Shown piece by piece: positions 50,224-58,206 of a DNA stretch of 64,000 bases (position 1 is the first letter of the stretch; each line of letters begins with the position of its first letter). The notes beneath the pieces were generated by a model. It was not told the origin of the DNA. It saw only the letters and a program-made list of their open reading frames with translations, and made no database searches. This DNA comes from an uncultured Lachnospiraceae bacterium (GTDB lineage Bacteria > Bacillota > Clostridia > Lachnospirales > Lachnospiraceae): positions 174,105 through 238,104 of the forward strand of contig CAMBLG010000002.1 in the NCBI GenBank assembly GCA_945868435.1. The letters run 5' to 3'. The position numbers and the translations under genes are program-made.

Positions 50224-51075
50224 TTACCTTTCACTCAGGTATTCCTGCAACGCCCGCATCTGTTGCTTCATAGTCTCCCGCCCCATGCGGTATGCACTGA
50301 GAAGCTTCTGGCGATCCCGCTCCACAGGGCTGACATCTATGGCCTTCGGCGGTCGAATAACAAACAGCTTTCCCTCCCGCTCCTGTTTTATGATATCGTC
50401 CATGGTCGCATTGTAGCGCTCGTGGCGGTTCGACATCGCTTCAATCATCTTAGGGTATTTGCGGAGCCGCATCCGCACCACCGGCATGACCTTGTTCTTC
50501 TGCTTACAATACCCTCGCGGTCTCGTGAGAATCACCACGTTCCGATCATAGCCCAGCCCTTCAAAATATCGCACCGGAATGGAGTCACCAATGCCGCCGT
50601 CCAGCATCTCATGATCCCCGATTGTAACAATATTGGAAACTAACGGCATGGACGCAGATGCCCGAAGCCACTGCAAGCCTTCCTTATCACACACATCCAC
50701 ACGCTTGTACACCGGCTCTCCGGTCTTTACCTCCGTTGCAACGGCGTAAAACTCCATTGGGTTCTTGCGATAGGCTTCATAATCAAAGGGATCCAGCCGG
50801 TCCGGCACATCATGATAGCAGAACTGCTCTCCAAAAATGTCACCGGTCTTCACCAGTGTCCGGATTCCGGCATAATGCGGATTTGTGCAGTATGCTGCAT
50901 TATAGCGGATCACGCGCCCCGGCTGTCTGGACTTGTAATTGCAGCCAAACACAGCTCCCGCCGATACGCCGATTGCTCCATCATATTCAATATTGTGTTC
51001 CATCATCACATCGATGACGCCGGCGGTGAACATGCCACGCATCGCACCGCCCTCCATGATTAATCCTCTCTTCAT
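50224..51075 (-). CDS. Patatin-like phospholipase
   Basis: A 283-residue protein of the patatin family of serine lipases. The oxyanion loop is IMEGGAMRGMFTAGV, the nucleophile Ser is in GAIGVSAGAVFG (about residue 41) and the catalytic Asp in MLDGGIGDSIPV. The family hydrolyses phospholipid acyl chains. No membrane helix or signal is seen. I start at MKRGLIMEGG after AGGAA; 12 upstream codons are rejected. It is single and ends against the flagellin remnant. Confidence 0.93.
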   Translation of the reverse strand: MKRGLIMEGGAMRGMFTAGVIDVMMEHNIEYDGAIGVSAGAVFGCNYKSRQPGRVIRYNAAYCTNPHYAGIRTLVKTGDIFGEQFCYHDVPDRLDPFDYEAYRKNPMEFYAVATEVKTGEPVYKRVDVCDKEGLQWLRASASMPLVSNIVTIGDHEMLDGGIGDSIPVRYFEGLGYDRNVVILTRPRGYCKQKNKVMPVVRMRLRKYPKMIEAMSNRHERYNATMDDIIKQEREGKLFVIRPPKAIDVSPVERDRQKLLSAYRMGRETMKQQMRALQEYLSER

Positions 51076-51225
51076 GTTTTCATTCCTATTCTTTATTAAT
51101 CGTTCCACCATTCCTTTACGTCATGGATGAAACCATCTCATTCATTCAAAGTTTTCTCTTATATCGTGATGAAGCTGATCAAGATCGCATAGCATATGCA
51201 ACGTCAGCATAATATAAGCATTTTT
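51076..51225. other. Intergenic region before MITE copy A
   Basis: Apart from the left target duplication at 51218-51225 nothing specific is seen. Confidence 0.4.
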
Positions 51226-51422
51226 GTTACTATTCAGAACCCCTTAGAATTAGATAATCAGAATCGTCATGCTTGCATGTAAGAAGCTGATTATCTAATT
51301 CGTAAGGTGGCTCGAATAGAGTCACCGCCCCATATATGAGCAAAATTAGCTGCGTAGCAGCGAGAAAGCACGACTTGTCGTGCGGTTTTGCGAATGTATG
51401 AGGAGGGGTTCTGAATAGTTAC
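51226..51422. mobile_element. MITE copy A with 8-bp target duplication
   Basis: A 197-bp element bounded by GTTACTATTCAGAACCCCT and its near-perfect inverse at 51404-51422 (18 of 19). It is flanked by GCATTTTT on both sides (51218-51225 and 51423-51430), a perfect target duplication. Inside are hairpins AATTAGATAATCAG/CTGATTATCTAATT, GGTGGCTC/GAGTCACC, GCTGC/GCAGC and GCACGAC/GTCGTGC. It has no coding frame and so depends on a transposase from elsewhere; the 8-bp duplication fits, among others, the ISL3 or IS256 groups. Confidence 0.9.
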
Positions 51423-51593
51423 GCATTTTTATTGACTCATTTGTGCTCATGATATTATATTTTACTCGCAATCGAACTTGAATCCAAGTAATTTTTGTAA
51501 TTTTAAGGTTAATGAAAGGTTTCCCTCCTGTCGCAAAATGCATCACCATTTTCCCAGATTGCAAACCATCCAGCCATTTCCATGTCCCGTGCA

Positions 51594-52706
51594 CTATCCG
51601 TCCACCGCTTCCTGAAGCAGCTGATATCCCGCCGCCGTCAACGGTACTCCCAGAAGGATTCCCGGTATTCCAAAGGCGGCGCCTCCCACCACCACTGCGG
51701 CCAGCACCCATATTCCCGGAAGCCCCATGGATTTGCCGACTACCCTGGGATAAATGAGATTTCCCTCCAACTGCTGCAGCACAAAGATAAACACAAGGAA
51801 AAAAGCGGCCTTTACCGGTGATACCGTAAAAATCATAAAGGCCCCGGCCGCGGCTCCGATGTATGCGCCAGCCACCGGAATCAACGCTGTAAAACCAATG
51901 AGGCACCCCACCATCACCGCATAGGGAAACCGGAAAATCCACATGCCAACAATACACAGAATGCCAAGGATCACCGCCTCCACACACTGACCGACTATGA
52001 ATCTGTGAAAGCATTCGTCCAATATGCTAAATGCGCGTGCCAGCTTACCCCGGATTCTCTCCGGCACAAAACGCATAGAAAGCTTACGCACATCCGCCAG
52101 TGTCCTCTCCTTGCGAGCCAACAGATACACCGCAAACACAATTGCCACAACAACGTTGAAGGCCACCTCACCAAAGGATGCAAGTATCCCTCTTATGGAG
52201 CTCATGGCTTCTCCCAGTCCGGCCAGTGCCGGAGAAAACGCATTTTCCAGCAAACCATCGAGAGAGAGCGGATTTTTCGTCCACTCCACCACCTGCTCCG
52301 ACAGATATGCACTGATCTGATACCGATCCTCCAGCCATTTGTACGCCACATCAATGGCTTCGGGGAACTGTTTTAGAATGACATTTGCGCAGGCAATCAA
52401 CTGAGGAACGATAATCTGGCAAAGCACCACCAGTACAAGAAAAACGCTTAGGAATGATAAAAGCAGACACATCGGGCGTTTCAACCGACAGATTGCCGCA
52501 TTCCTGCAGATAATCTCATAATAGCGCTCATAAAAGTTCATGAGTATATTTACGATATAGGCAATTCCGGCCCCGAGAATCAGAGGCCATACGCCTTTTG
52601 CCACAAGCTCCAGCACTCCGAGTAAAGCGCTTCCATAGGAAAACAGCAGATAAACCAATGCCACGATTACAAGTATTTTTCCACAATTGCGCCAGTCCAG
52701 CTTCAT
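51594..52706 (-). CDS. AI-2E family transporter (PF01594)
   Basis: A 370-residue membrane protein with about eight helices of the AI-2E/UPF0118 family, which includes TqsA-like exporters and Na+/H+ antiporter-like proteins. Typical features are the hydrophobic N-terminus (ILVIVALVYLLFSYGSALLG), the central amphipathic region and the late IPVAGAYIGAAAGAFMIF and LQQLEGNLIYPRVVGKSMGLP. Substrate cannot be assigned; some members export signals or ions. The start MKLDWRN is taken after AAAGAGG. It lies between two copies of the same MITE. Confidence 0.9.
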   Translation of the reverse strand: MKLDWRNCGKILVIVALVYLLFSYGSALLGVLELVAKGVWPLILGAGIAYIVNILMNFYERYYEIICRNAAICRLKRPMCLLLSFLSVFLVLVVLCQIIVPQLIACANVILKQFPEAIDVAYKWLEDRYQISAYLSEQVVEWTKNPLSLDGLLENAFSPALAGLGEAMSSIRGILASFGEVAFNVVVAIVFAVYLLARKERTLADVRKLSMRFVPERIRGKLARAFSILDECFHRFIVGQCVEAVILGILCIVGMWIFRFPYAVMVGCLIGFTALIPVAGAYIGAAAGAFMIFTVSPVKAAFFLVFIFVLQQLEGNLIYPRVVGKSMGLPGIWVLAAVVVGGAAFGIPGILLGVPLTAAGYQLLQEAVDG

Positions 52707-52817
52707 CCTATACCTCTTTCTCCTTTTCATGCACCATATGGTATCTTCCTTCATGGGACATGCTTTTTATTATAAAGTGTATGTAAAAAAAGAGAACTTC
52801 ATTTATCAAACATAAAA

Positions 52818-53012
52818 GTAATTATTCAGAACCCCTTAGAATAAGATAAGCAGAATCGTCATGCTTGCATGTAAGAGGCTGATTATCTTATTCGTAAGGT
52901 GGCTCGAATAGAGTCACCGCCCCATATATGAGCAAAAAGAAAGCTTCGAAGAAGCGACAGACCGGTTGACGGGCTGCTTTTGCGAATGTATGGGAAGGGC
53001 TCTGAATGTTAC
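52818..53012. mobile_element. MITE copy B with 8-bp target duplication
   Basis: A 195-bp element in the same orientation as copy A. It begins GTAATTATTCAGAACCCCTT and ends AAGGGCTCTGAATGTTAC. Flanks are ACATAAAA at 52810-52817 and 53013-53020, a perfect target duplication. Compared with copy A the stems have compensating changes: AATAAG/CTTATT for AATTAG/CTAATT, and GCTTC/GAAGC for GCTGC/GCAGC. Confidence 0.9.
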
Positions 53013-53136
53013 ACATAAAAAAGACATCGATCTGCTCAAAAAACCAGAACTCGATGTCTTTTTCCATGCTCTCCAGAATCAGGTGATTCGGACTGTTTTG
53101 TAAATGTAATGTAATCCTGCCTCGATGGGGCATTCG

Positions 53137-54138
53137 CTACCGGGCAATCACACTCTCAGTGTTTTTCAGTTCAAACGGAATCAGCTCGTGAATTGCCTGA
53201 TGATTCAGGTCAATCATGCTTAACAGGATCTCAACGCTGCGAACCGCCATCTCCTCGGAATCCTGACGGACTGTAACGATCTTCGGACTATAGTAGTCCG
53301 CAAGCAGCGAGCCGTCGAAACCAATCATGGAAATGTCGTCCGGAACCTTGAGTCCTCTGTCATGGATGGCACGGATCGCTCCGATGGCCATGACATCACT
53401 CATTGCAAAAACTGCAGTGATCGGAAGTTTTCGATCCAGCAGCCGATCCATGGCACGGTACGCACTGTCGTATGCAAATCTGGCCTTGGAGTAATACTGC
53501 TCGTCAAATTCCCTGCCATGCTTTTTGAAACTATTCAGACAGCCCTTTTGGCGCTGAATACTGGTGGAAGATACCTGTAAGTCTCCACCGATTACGGCAA
53601 TATTGGTATGTCCCTGCGCAAACAGATAGTCTACCGCCTCCTCTGCTGCAGCGGTATCATCGATTGCCACAGAGGAGAGATTCGCAAATCCCAGTTCATC
53701 CCCCCGGTTGGTAACCAACACACACGGAACCTTTACCTGGTCAAACTGTTCTCTGAAGTACTTCTCATTACCTCCGAGAAACAGAATCCCCATCGGCTTA
53801 TGCTCGCGGCACACCTTGATTGCCTCCGACACCTCGTTGGCATCCTCATCCAGGTAATGGACGCGAATGGAATATTCCGAGTCCTCCACCGTGGTCTGCA
53901 CGGCCTCGATAATATTCGCAAAAAGCATATTGGATGTTCCCTTGACCAGAATCAGTATGCTCATACTTACCGTCTGCTTCAAATGCTTGGCATTGTTGTT
54001 CGGGACAAAATGCCTTGCCTCCACGATCTCCATAATCTTTGTCCGCGCTGCGGGACTTACATCCCTGCGCCCATTGAGCACACGCGAAACAGTGCTGACG
54101 GAATAGCCTGATTCCTTTGCTATATCAACAATTGTCAT
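53137..54138 (-). CDS. LacI-family transcriptional regulator
   Basis: A 333-residue regulator with the LacI helix-turn-helix at the N-terminus (TIVDIAKESGYSVSTVSRVLNGRRDVSPAART) and a sugar-sensing periplasmic-binding fold. It is the last gene of the importer operon, 24 bases past the second permease gene. Tandem palindromic sites upstream of the operon (57443-57482) are its likely targets. The inducer is not known. Confidence 0.93.
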   Translation of the reverse strand: MTIVDIAKESGYSVSTVSRVLNGRRDVSPAARTKIMEIVEARHFVPNNNAKHLKQTVSMSILILVKGTSNMLFANIIEAVQTTVEDSEYSIRVHYLDEDANEVSEAIKVCREHKPMGILFLGGNEKYFREQFDQVKVPCVLVTNRGDELGFANLSSVAIDDTAAAEEAVDYLFAQGHTNIAVIGGDLQVSSTSIQRQKGCLNSFKKHGREFDEQYYSKARFAYDSAYRAMDRLLDRKLPITAVFAMSDVMAIGAIRAIHDRGLKVPDDISMIGFDGSLLADYYSPKIVTVRQDSEEMAVRSVEILLSMIDLNHQAIHELIPFELKNTESVIAR

Positions 54139-54162
54139 TGCCTTTCCCCTATATTTCCAAAT

Positions 54163-55068
54163 TTATCCCTTCACGGCACCTGCCAGGACACCTTCTATTA
54201 TATACTTCTGGCATGCAATATAAAAGATAACAATTGGTAAAATCGCAAGAACTAATACTGCCATCATTGCACCCCAGTCTACCTGACCATGGCTCTGCTT
54301 TAAAAACTGTACCGCGATCGGGATTGTCTTATACTTATTGGTGCTCAGTACCAGGTTCGGCAGAAGGTAGTCATTCCAAACCCACATTGCCTGCAGAATT
54401 GCAACCGTAACTGTTGTAGGTTTCAGGATTGGAAATACCACAAGGAAGAAGGTCTGAACCGGGCTGCAACCATCAATCATGGCAGCTTCCTCGATCTCCA
54501 GTGAGATACTCTTCACAAAACCGGTAAACATGAACACGGAAAGTCCTGCACCGAATCCAAGATATACAACGATGATACCAAGTGGTGTTGACAAATGCAA
54601 CATGTTTGCGAACTTTGACAATGTGAACATTACCATCTGAAATGGTACAATCATGGAAAACAGGCACAAAAGATACATAATTTTTGTTCCTTTTGAGTTC
54701 ACACGGACAATGTACCATGCACACATGGAACAACAAAGAATGATCACTGCTACGGAAGCAACTGTGATAAACAGGGAATTGCCGAAGCACTCCCAGAAAT
54801 TGGTTTGTTTGATACCATTCTGATAATTTAACAATCCACAGAAAATCTGCTTTGCACCTGCAACGAAAGCATCCCAGCCTTCTGTGATAGATGCCGAGCT
54901 AAGCCCAAACGGATAACGGAAAATAAACGCTTTTCTCTTAAATGAGTTCAGGAGAACAATGAAAAGCGGAGAGATCCATAAAATACTGAGTACTGCAAAT
55001 AAAGCGGTAAGAAGCCCACCATGCTTTGCTCTGCGAATGGTGCTTACCTGTTCCGTATTCTTAGCCAT
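54163..55068 (-). CDS. Sugar ABC importer permease (MalG type)
   Basis: A 301-residue inner-membrane permease of the binding-protein-dependent type with six helices. The ATPase-contact EAA loop is visible as SISLEIEEAAMIDGCSPVQTFFLVVFPILKP. It follows the other permease gene with a one-base overlap. No ATPase gene is in the operon, so a shared MsiK-type ATPase is expected. Confidence 0.93.
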   Translation of the reverse strand: MAKNTEQVSTIRRAKHGGLLTALFAVLSILWISPLFIVLLNSFKRKAFIFRYPFGLSSASITEGWDAFVAGAKQIFCGLLNYQNGIKQTNFWECFGNSLFITVASVAVIILCCSMCAWYIVRVNSKGTKIMYLLCLFSMIVPFQMVMFTLSKFANMLHLSTPLGIIVVYLGFGAGLSVFMFTGFVKSISLEIEEAAMIDGCSPVQTFFLVVFPILKPTTVTVAILQAMWVWNDYLLPNLVLSTNKYKTIPIAVQFLKQSHGQVDWGAMMAVLVLAILPIVIFYIACQKYIIEGVLAGAVKG

Positions 55069-55925
55069 TAGCCCTGTACCTCCTTTCTTGTTGTCAGCTT
55101 ATTCTGTGCGACTGCAATGATTGCAACCAGAATAAAGAAGATAACCGCCTTTGCCTGACCAATACCCTGCCAGCCGGTCGTACCGTACATGGTGTCGTAG
55201 ATATTCAGTGCAAGCAGCTGTGACATCTTACCCGGATTACCACCGGTCAACGCCAGGTTCTGGTCGAACAGCTTAAAGCCGTTAGTCAGGGTCAGGAATG
55301 AACAAATCGTGATCGTCGGCATCAGCATCGGAAGTGTAACGCTCTTCAGAAGCTGCCATGCATTGGCGCCATCGATTTTGGCTGCCTCAATCAACTCACC
55401 CGGAATGTTCTGAATTCCGGCTATGTAAATGATCATCATGTATCCAATCTGCTGCCAGCAGACAACAATGACCAATCCCCAGAAGGCACTCCACTGTGAA
55501 GATACAATAGTCTTAGAGAAGTTCTGCAATACTGCATTGAAGATCATCAACCAAACATAACTCAATACAATACCACCGATTAAGTTCGGCAGGAAAAACA
55601 CCGTACGGAACAGGTTTGTGCCCTTGATTCCCTTGGTCAGTGCCATGGCAATGATAAAGGAAACTACGTTGATAACAAGTACCGATACCACTGTAAAAAG
55701 CGCGGTGTACCAGATGGAATGCAGGAATGAGGTATCCAATTTTCCATCAACAAAGAAAATTTTGGTATAGTTCTCAATTCCAACCCATTTCCAATCTACG
55801 ACTGTTGTAAATTTACAGAAGGACAAGAAGATACCGTAAAGGAACGGCACAATAAATCCAATTGTAAAAGCAATCATGGTCGGAAGCGCAAACAGAGGAA
55901 AATATTTTTTTATCGCTTTTTCCAT
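55068..55925 (-). CDS. Sugar ABC importer permease (MalF type)
   Basis: A 285-residue permease with six helices and the EAA loop at IPGELIEAAKIDGANAWQLLKSVTLPML. It pairs with the MalG-type permease in a heterodimer. A strong terminator-like hairpin separates it from the binding-protein gene upstream, which would keep the permeases at lower levels. Confidence 0.93.
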   Translation of the reverse strand: MEKAIKKYFPLFALPTMIAFTIGFIVPFLYGIFLSFCKFTTVVDWKWVGIENYTKIFFVDGKLDTSFLHSIWYTALFTVVSVLVINVVSFIIAMALTKGIKGTNLFRTVFFLPNLIGGIVLSYVWLMIFNAVLQNFSKTIVSSQWSAFWGLVIVVCWQQIGYMMIIYIAGIQNIPGELIEAAKIDGANAWQLLKSVTLPMLMPTITICSFLTLTNGFKLFDQNLALTGGNPGKMSQLLALNIYDTMYGTTGWQGIGQAKAVIFFILVAIIAVAQNKLTTRKEVQG

Positions 55926-55943
55926 AATGATTCCCTTTCTTTT

Positions 55944-55976
55944 AAAAAAGGGGCGGGCGAATGCTCACCCACCCCA
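55944..55976 (-). terminator. Internal hairpin and T-run between binding protein and permeases
   Basis: On the minus strand GGGGTGGGTGAG and CGCCCGCCCC form a GC-rich stem followed by TTTTTT. It should stop most transcripts after the binding-protein gene. Confidence 0.85.
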
Positions 55977-55996
55977 TTTAACTGCTTATTTTCTAT

Positions 55997-57409
55997 TTAC
56001 TGATTGTTCTGCTGATCCCAGTAATATGCCCACTGATCAACGAATGCTGTCACAACATCATCCCATGAGCCGCCTCTCTCGGTGTACTCTGTAAGTGGTG
56101 CTATGAAGTCAGCTCTCCAGTCATCTACTGCAGGAGTAGCGTTAAAGCTCCATGCTACAGAAGTCTTGCCCTGTGCTGCATACTCGTTAGCCATTGCTGC
56201 GAATCCGTTGTTAGATGCATAATCACCAGTAAAGGTATCGAATGGAGCGGTCAGACCCATCTCGTTTGTGATAGATGCACGTCCCTCATCAGAGGTGATT
56301 ACCCACTCTAAGAATGCAAGTGTTGCGTCGATATCCTCCTGAGAAGCCTTAGCATTTACTGCCCAGTGGTTCTCAGTACCAACTGCAAGACCTTCAGTTG
56401 CATCATCAACACCAAAGTAGATTGGCATCATAGACAGATCATCTGTAGTTACAGTGTAACCATTCTCATTTCCCGGAGCAAATGCTGAGTACTCCCAGTC
56501 ACCATTCTGATAGAATACAGCCTCACCAAGACCGATCTCCTGCTGTGCGCTGTATGCACCGGAATCAAGTGTTGCAGGATCTGCTGCAGATGTTCCAACA
56601 TACATATCCCATACTTTCTTGAAGTTGTCTAAGTACTTGCCTGTTACAGTTCCCTGTCCAGCTACCAGATCACATCCAGCATCCTTGAACTCGTAGTAAA
56701 GTGCAATACCTGCAAGGTGTCCTGAGAATCTCCAGTTAGAACCGCTGTCCAGACCAGCAGATGCAAATGCTTCTGTCAGGTTTGTTCCAAGTGCTGCATT
56801 GATCTCATCTACACGATTGTTAATATCAGTTGCAACTGCATTTAATGTATCAAGGTTGTTGATCTCATCTACAGAAGAGATTACTGCGCCGTCAACTGTG
56901 CAGTACTGCTCAAGAATTGACTTGTTGTAGATAATTCCGTAGCACTCGTAGCAGTTTGCAACTGCTGCAACCTTTCCTTCATACTCAACTGCAAGAGACT
57001 TATCTGTCAAATGCTCGTAGATTGCGCTATCCTTCAGATCATAAATGTAATCTGCATACTCTGCGCAGTCAGCAGCATTACCAATGTTGTAAATGGTAGG
57101 TGCCTCATCCTTAGCAAGTTCAGCCTGTAAGGTTGTCTTGTACTGTCCGTCTGCTGCGGTAACAACGTTTACCTCTACACCAGTCTGCTCGGTGTATGTC
57201 TGAGCTAATGTCTGCCAAGCACCGTCTGTCTCAGGCTTGAAGTTCAATAAGTATACTGAACCAGAACCAGCCTCAGCACTGCCGCCCTCATTGCCAGAGC
57301 CAGCTGCCTGTGTGCCATTGTTGCTGCTGCCAGCGTCACCGCCACAGCCTACCAGCATTGAAGCTGCCATAGCAGAAACCAATAATACAGATACTAATTT
57401 CTTTTTCAT
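55997..57409 (-). CDS. Sugar ABC importer substrate-binding lipoprotein
   Basis: A 470-residue binding protein of the extracellular family 1 type. The signal peptide is KKKLVSVLLVSAMAASML with lipobox VGC, followed by a Gly/Ser/Asn linker and mature domain starting SGSVYLLNFKPETDGAWQT. It has a very good AGGAGG site. The carbohydrate is not evident, since no glycosidase gene lies nearby. It is the first gene of the operon, after two tandem LacI-type sites. Confidence 0.93.
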   Translation of the reverse strand: MKKKLVSVLLVSAMAASMLVGCGGDAGSSNNGTQAAGSGNEGGSAEAGSGSVYLLNFKPETDGAWQTLAQTYTEQTGVEVNVVTAADGQYKTTLQAELAKDEAPTIYNIGNAADCAEYADYIYDLKDSAIYEHLTDKSLAVEYEGKVAAVANCYECYGIIYNKSILEQYCTVDGAVISSVDEINNLDTLNAVATDINNRVDEINAALGTNLTEAFASAGLDSGSNWRFSGHLAGIALYYEFKDAGCDLVAGQGTVTGKYLDNFKKVWDMYVGTSAADPATLDSGAYSAQQEIGLGEAVFYQNGDWEYSAFAPGNENGYTVTTDDLSMMPIYFGVDDATEGLAVGTENHWAVNAKASQEDIDATLAFLEWVITSDEGRASITNEMGLTAPFDTFTGDYASNNGFAAMANEYAAQGKTSVAWSFNATPAVDDWRADFIAPLTEYTERGGSWDDVVTAFVDQWAYYWDQQNNQ

Positions 57410-57442
57410 TTTTTACCCTCCTAAAAATGATGATACGTTTTC

Positions 57443-57482
57443 TCGGTAACGTTTCCGATAATGTTCTCGGTAACGTTTCCAG
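57443..57482. promoter_or_regulatory. Tandem LacI-type operators
   Basis: TCGGTAACGTTTCCGA (57443-57458) and TCGGTAACGTTTCCAG (57467-57482) are two copies 24 bases apart of a LacI-family palindrome with central ACGT. They lie just upstream of the importer operon, whose last gene is a LacI regulator. Confidence 0.8.
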
Positions 57483-57713
57483 TGAGGCTAGTATATGCCC
57501 ATTGGGTTATGTGCGCAACCCATTTTTTTACATTTCGTTCTTTTCGATAACTTTCGTTCTTGGAATTTGTGGAGATTTACCAAAGTACCTTTGGCCTAGA
57601 TAATAGAATATCAGACGTTTCTTTTGGAGGGTTTTTATAAAGATTTTATATCAGAAAGAATGAGCCGAATGACGTCCGGTAGCATACGCGCTACCTTCGC
57701 AATCATCCGACTC
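57483..57713. other. Intergenic region upstream of the sugar importer operon
   Basis: It holds a hairpin TGGGTT/AACCCA followed by TTTTTTT on the plus strand (about 57502-57527). Nothing else is recognised. Confidence 0.4.
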
Positions 57714-57845
57714 TTAAAATCTGCCGGTAAGAAATCTCAAAAAAGATACCGGCTTGCGACCACAGCTTCTCGCCCGCTTTGCATAATCTTCATAGTAGCA
57801 GACAACTTCACCGAAAGTCATCATTGGGTCTATGTTGTTATACAT
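57714..57845 (-). CDS. Small 43-residue protein of unknown family
   Basis: The frame MYNNIDPMMTFGEVVCYY...SFLRFLTGRF starts seven bases after AAAGGAGGTG, an excellent ribosome site, and ends at 57714. It is soluble, basic at the end and has two cysteines. Sequence downstream looks as if it could once have continued, so it may be a shortened remnant of a longer gene. No relatives are recognised by eye. Confidence 0.5.
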   Translation of the reverse strand: MYNNIDPMMTFGEVVCYYEDYAKRARSCGRKPVSFLRFLTGRF

Positions 57846-58206
57846 AATAACACCTCCTTTTCAATTTCTAATTGCATTATAGCACTCCTTTTGTTCATAA
57901 TCAACAAAAAATATGTAGAGTTTTTGTGTGTTTTGCATATTAGATTTGTAAAGTTTTCCAAGTAACGCTTTACCACTTTAAAGTGCACATGCGCATTTTG
58001 CTTGGTTTTTCCGAAAAAAAAGCGGAAATATTTGGAAACTCTTTTTGCACATTCTGGTTTCCACCGGTGGAACTTGCGCTAATTCCTGCGGGTTGCTATA
58101 ATACGTATAAACAAATCAAATTTGCTATAATAGGTTGAGAGTAAACGATAGCAAATTGATATGTTCATACGCGTCAGTGACATTTACATATAAGGAGAAA
58201 ATCATT
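57846..58206 (+). promoter_or_regulatory. Promoter region of the glycerol-1-phosphate dehydrogenase-like gene
   Basis: TTGCGC (58074-58079), a 17-base spacer and TATAAT (58097-58102) form a good sigma-A promoter. An inverted repeat ATCAAATTTGCTAT/ATAGCAAATTGAT (58115-58128 and 58148-58160) follows just past the transcript start and could be an operator or leader hairpin. The rest of the stretch shows no gene. Confidence 0.65.

Noticed and set aside
51346..52014. A 222-codon minus-strand frame
   Set aside because: It is another frame of the AI-2E family gene and of MITE copy A.
51226..53012. Composite transposon made of the two MITE copies and the AI-2E family gene
   Set aside because: Each copy has its own perfect 8-bp duplication, so they inserted separately.
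57624..57965. A 113-codon plus-strand frame
   Set aside because: No ribosome site; it runs opposite the better-supported 43-codon gene and through AT-rich DNA.
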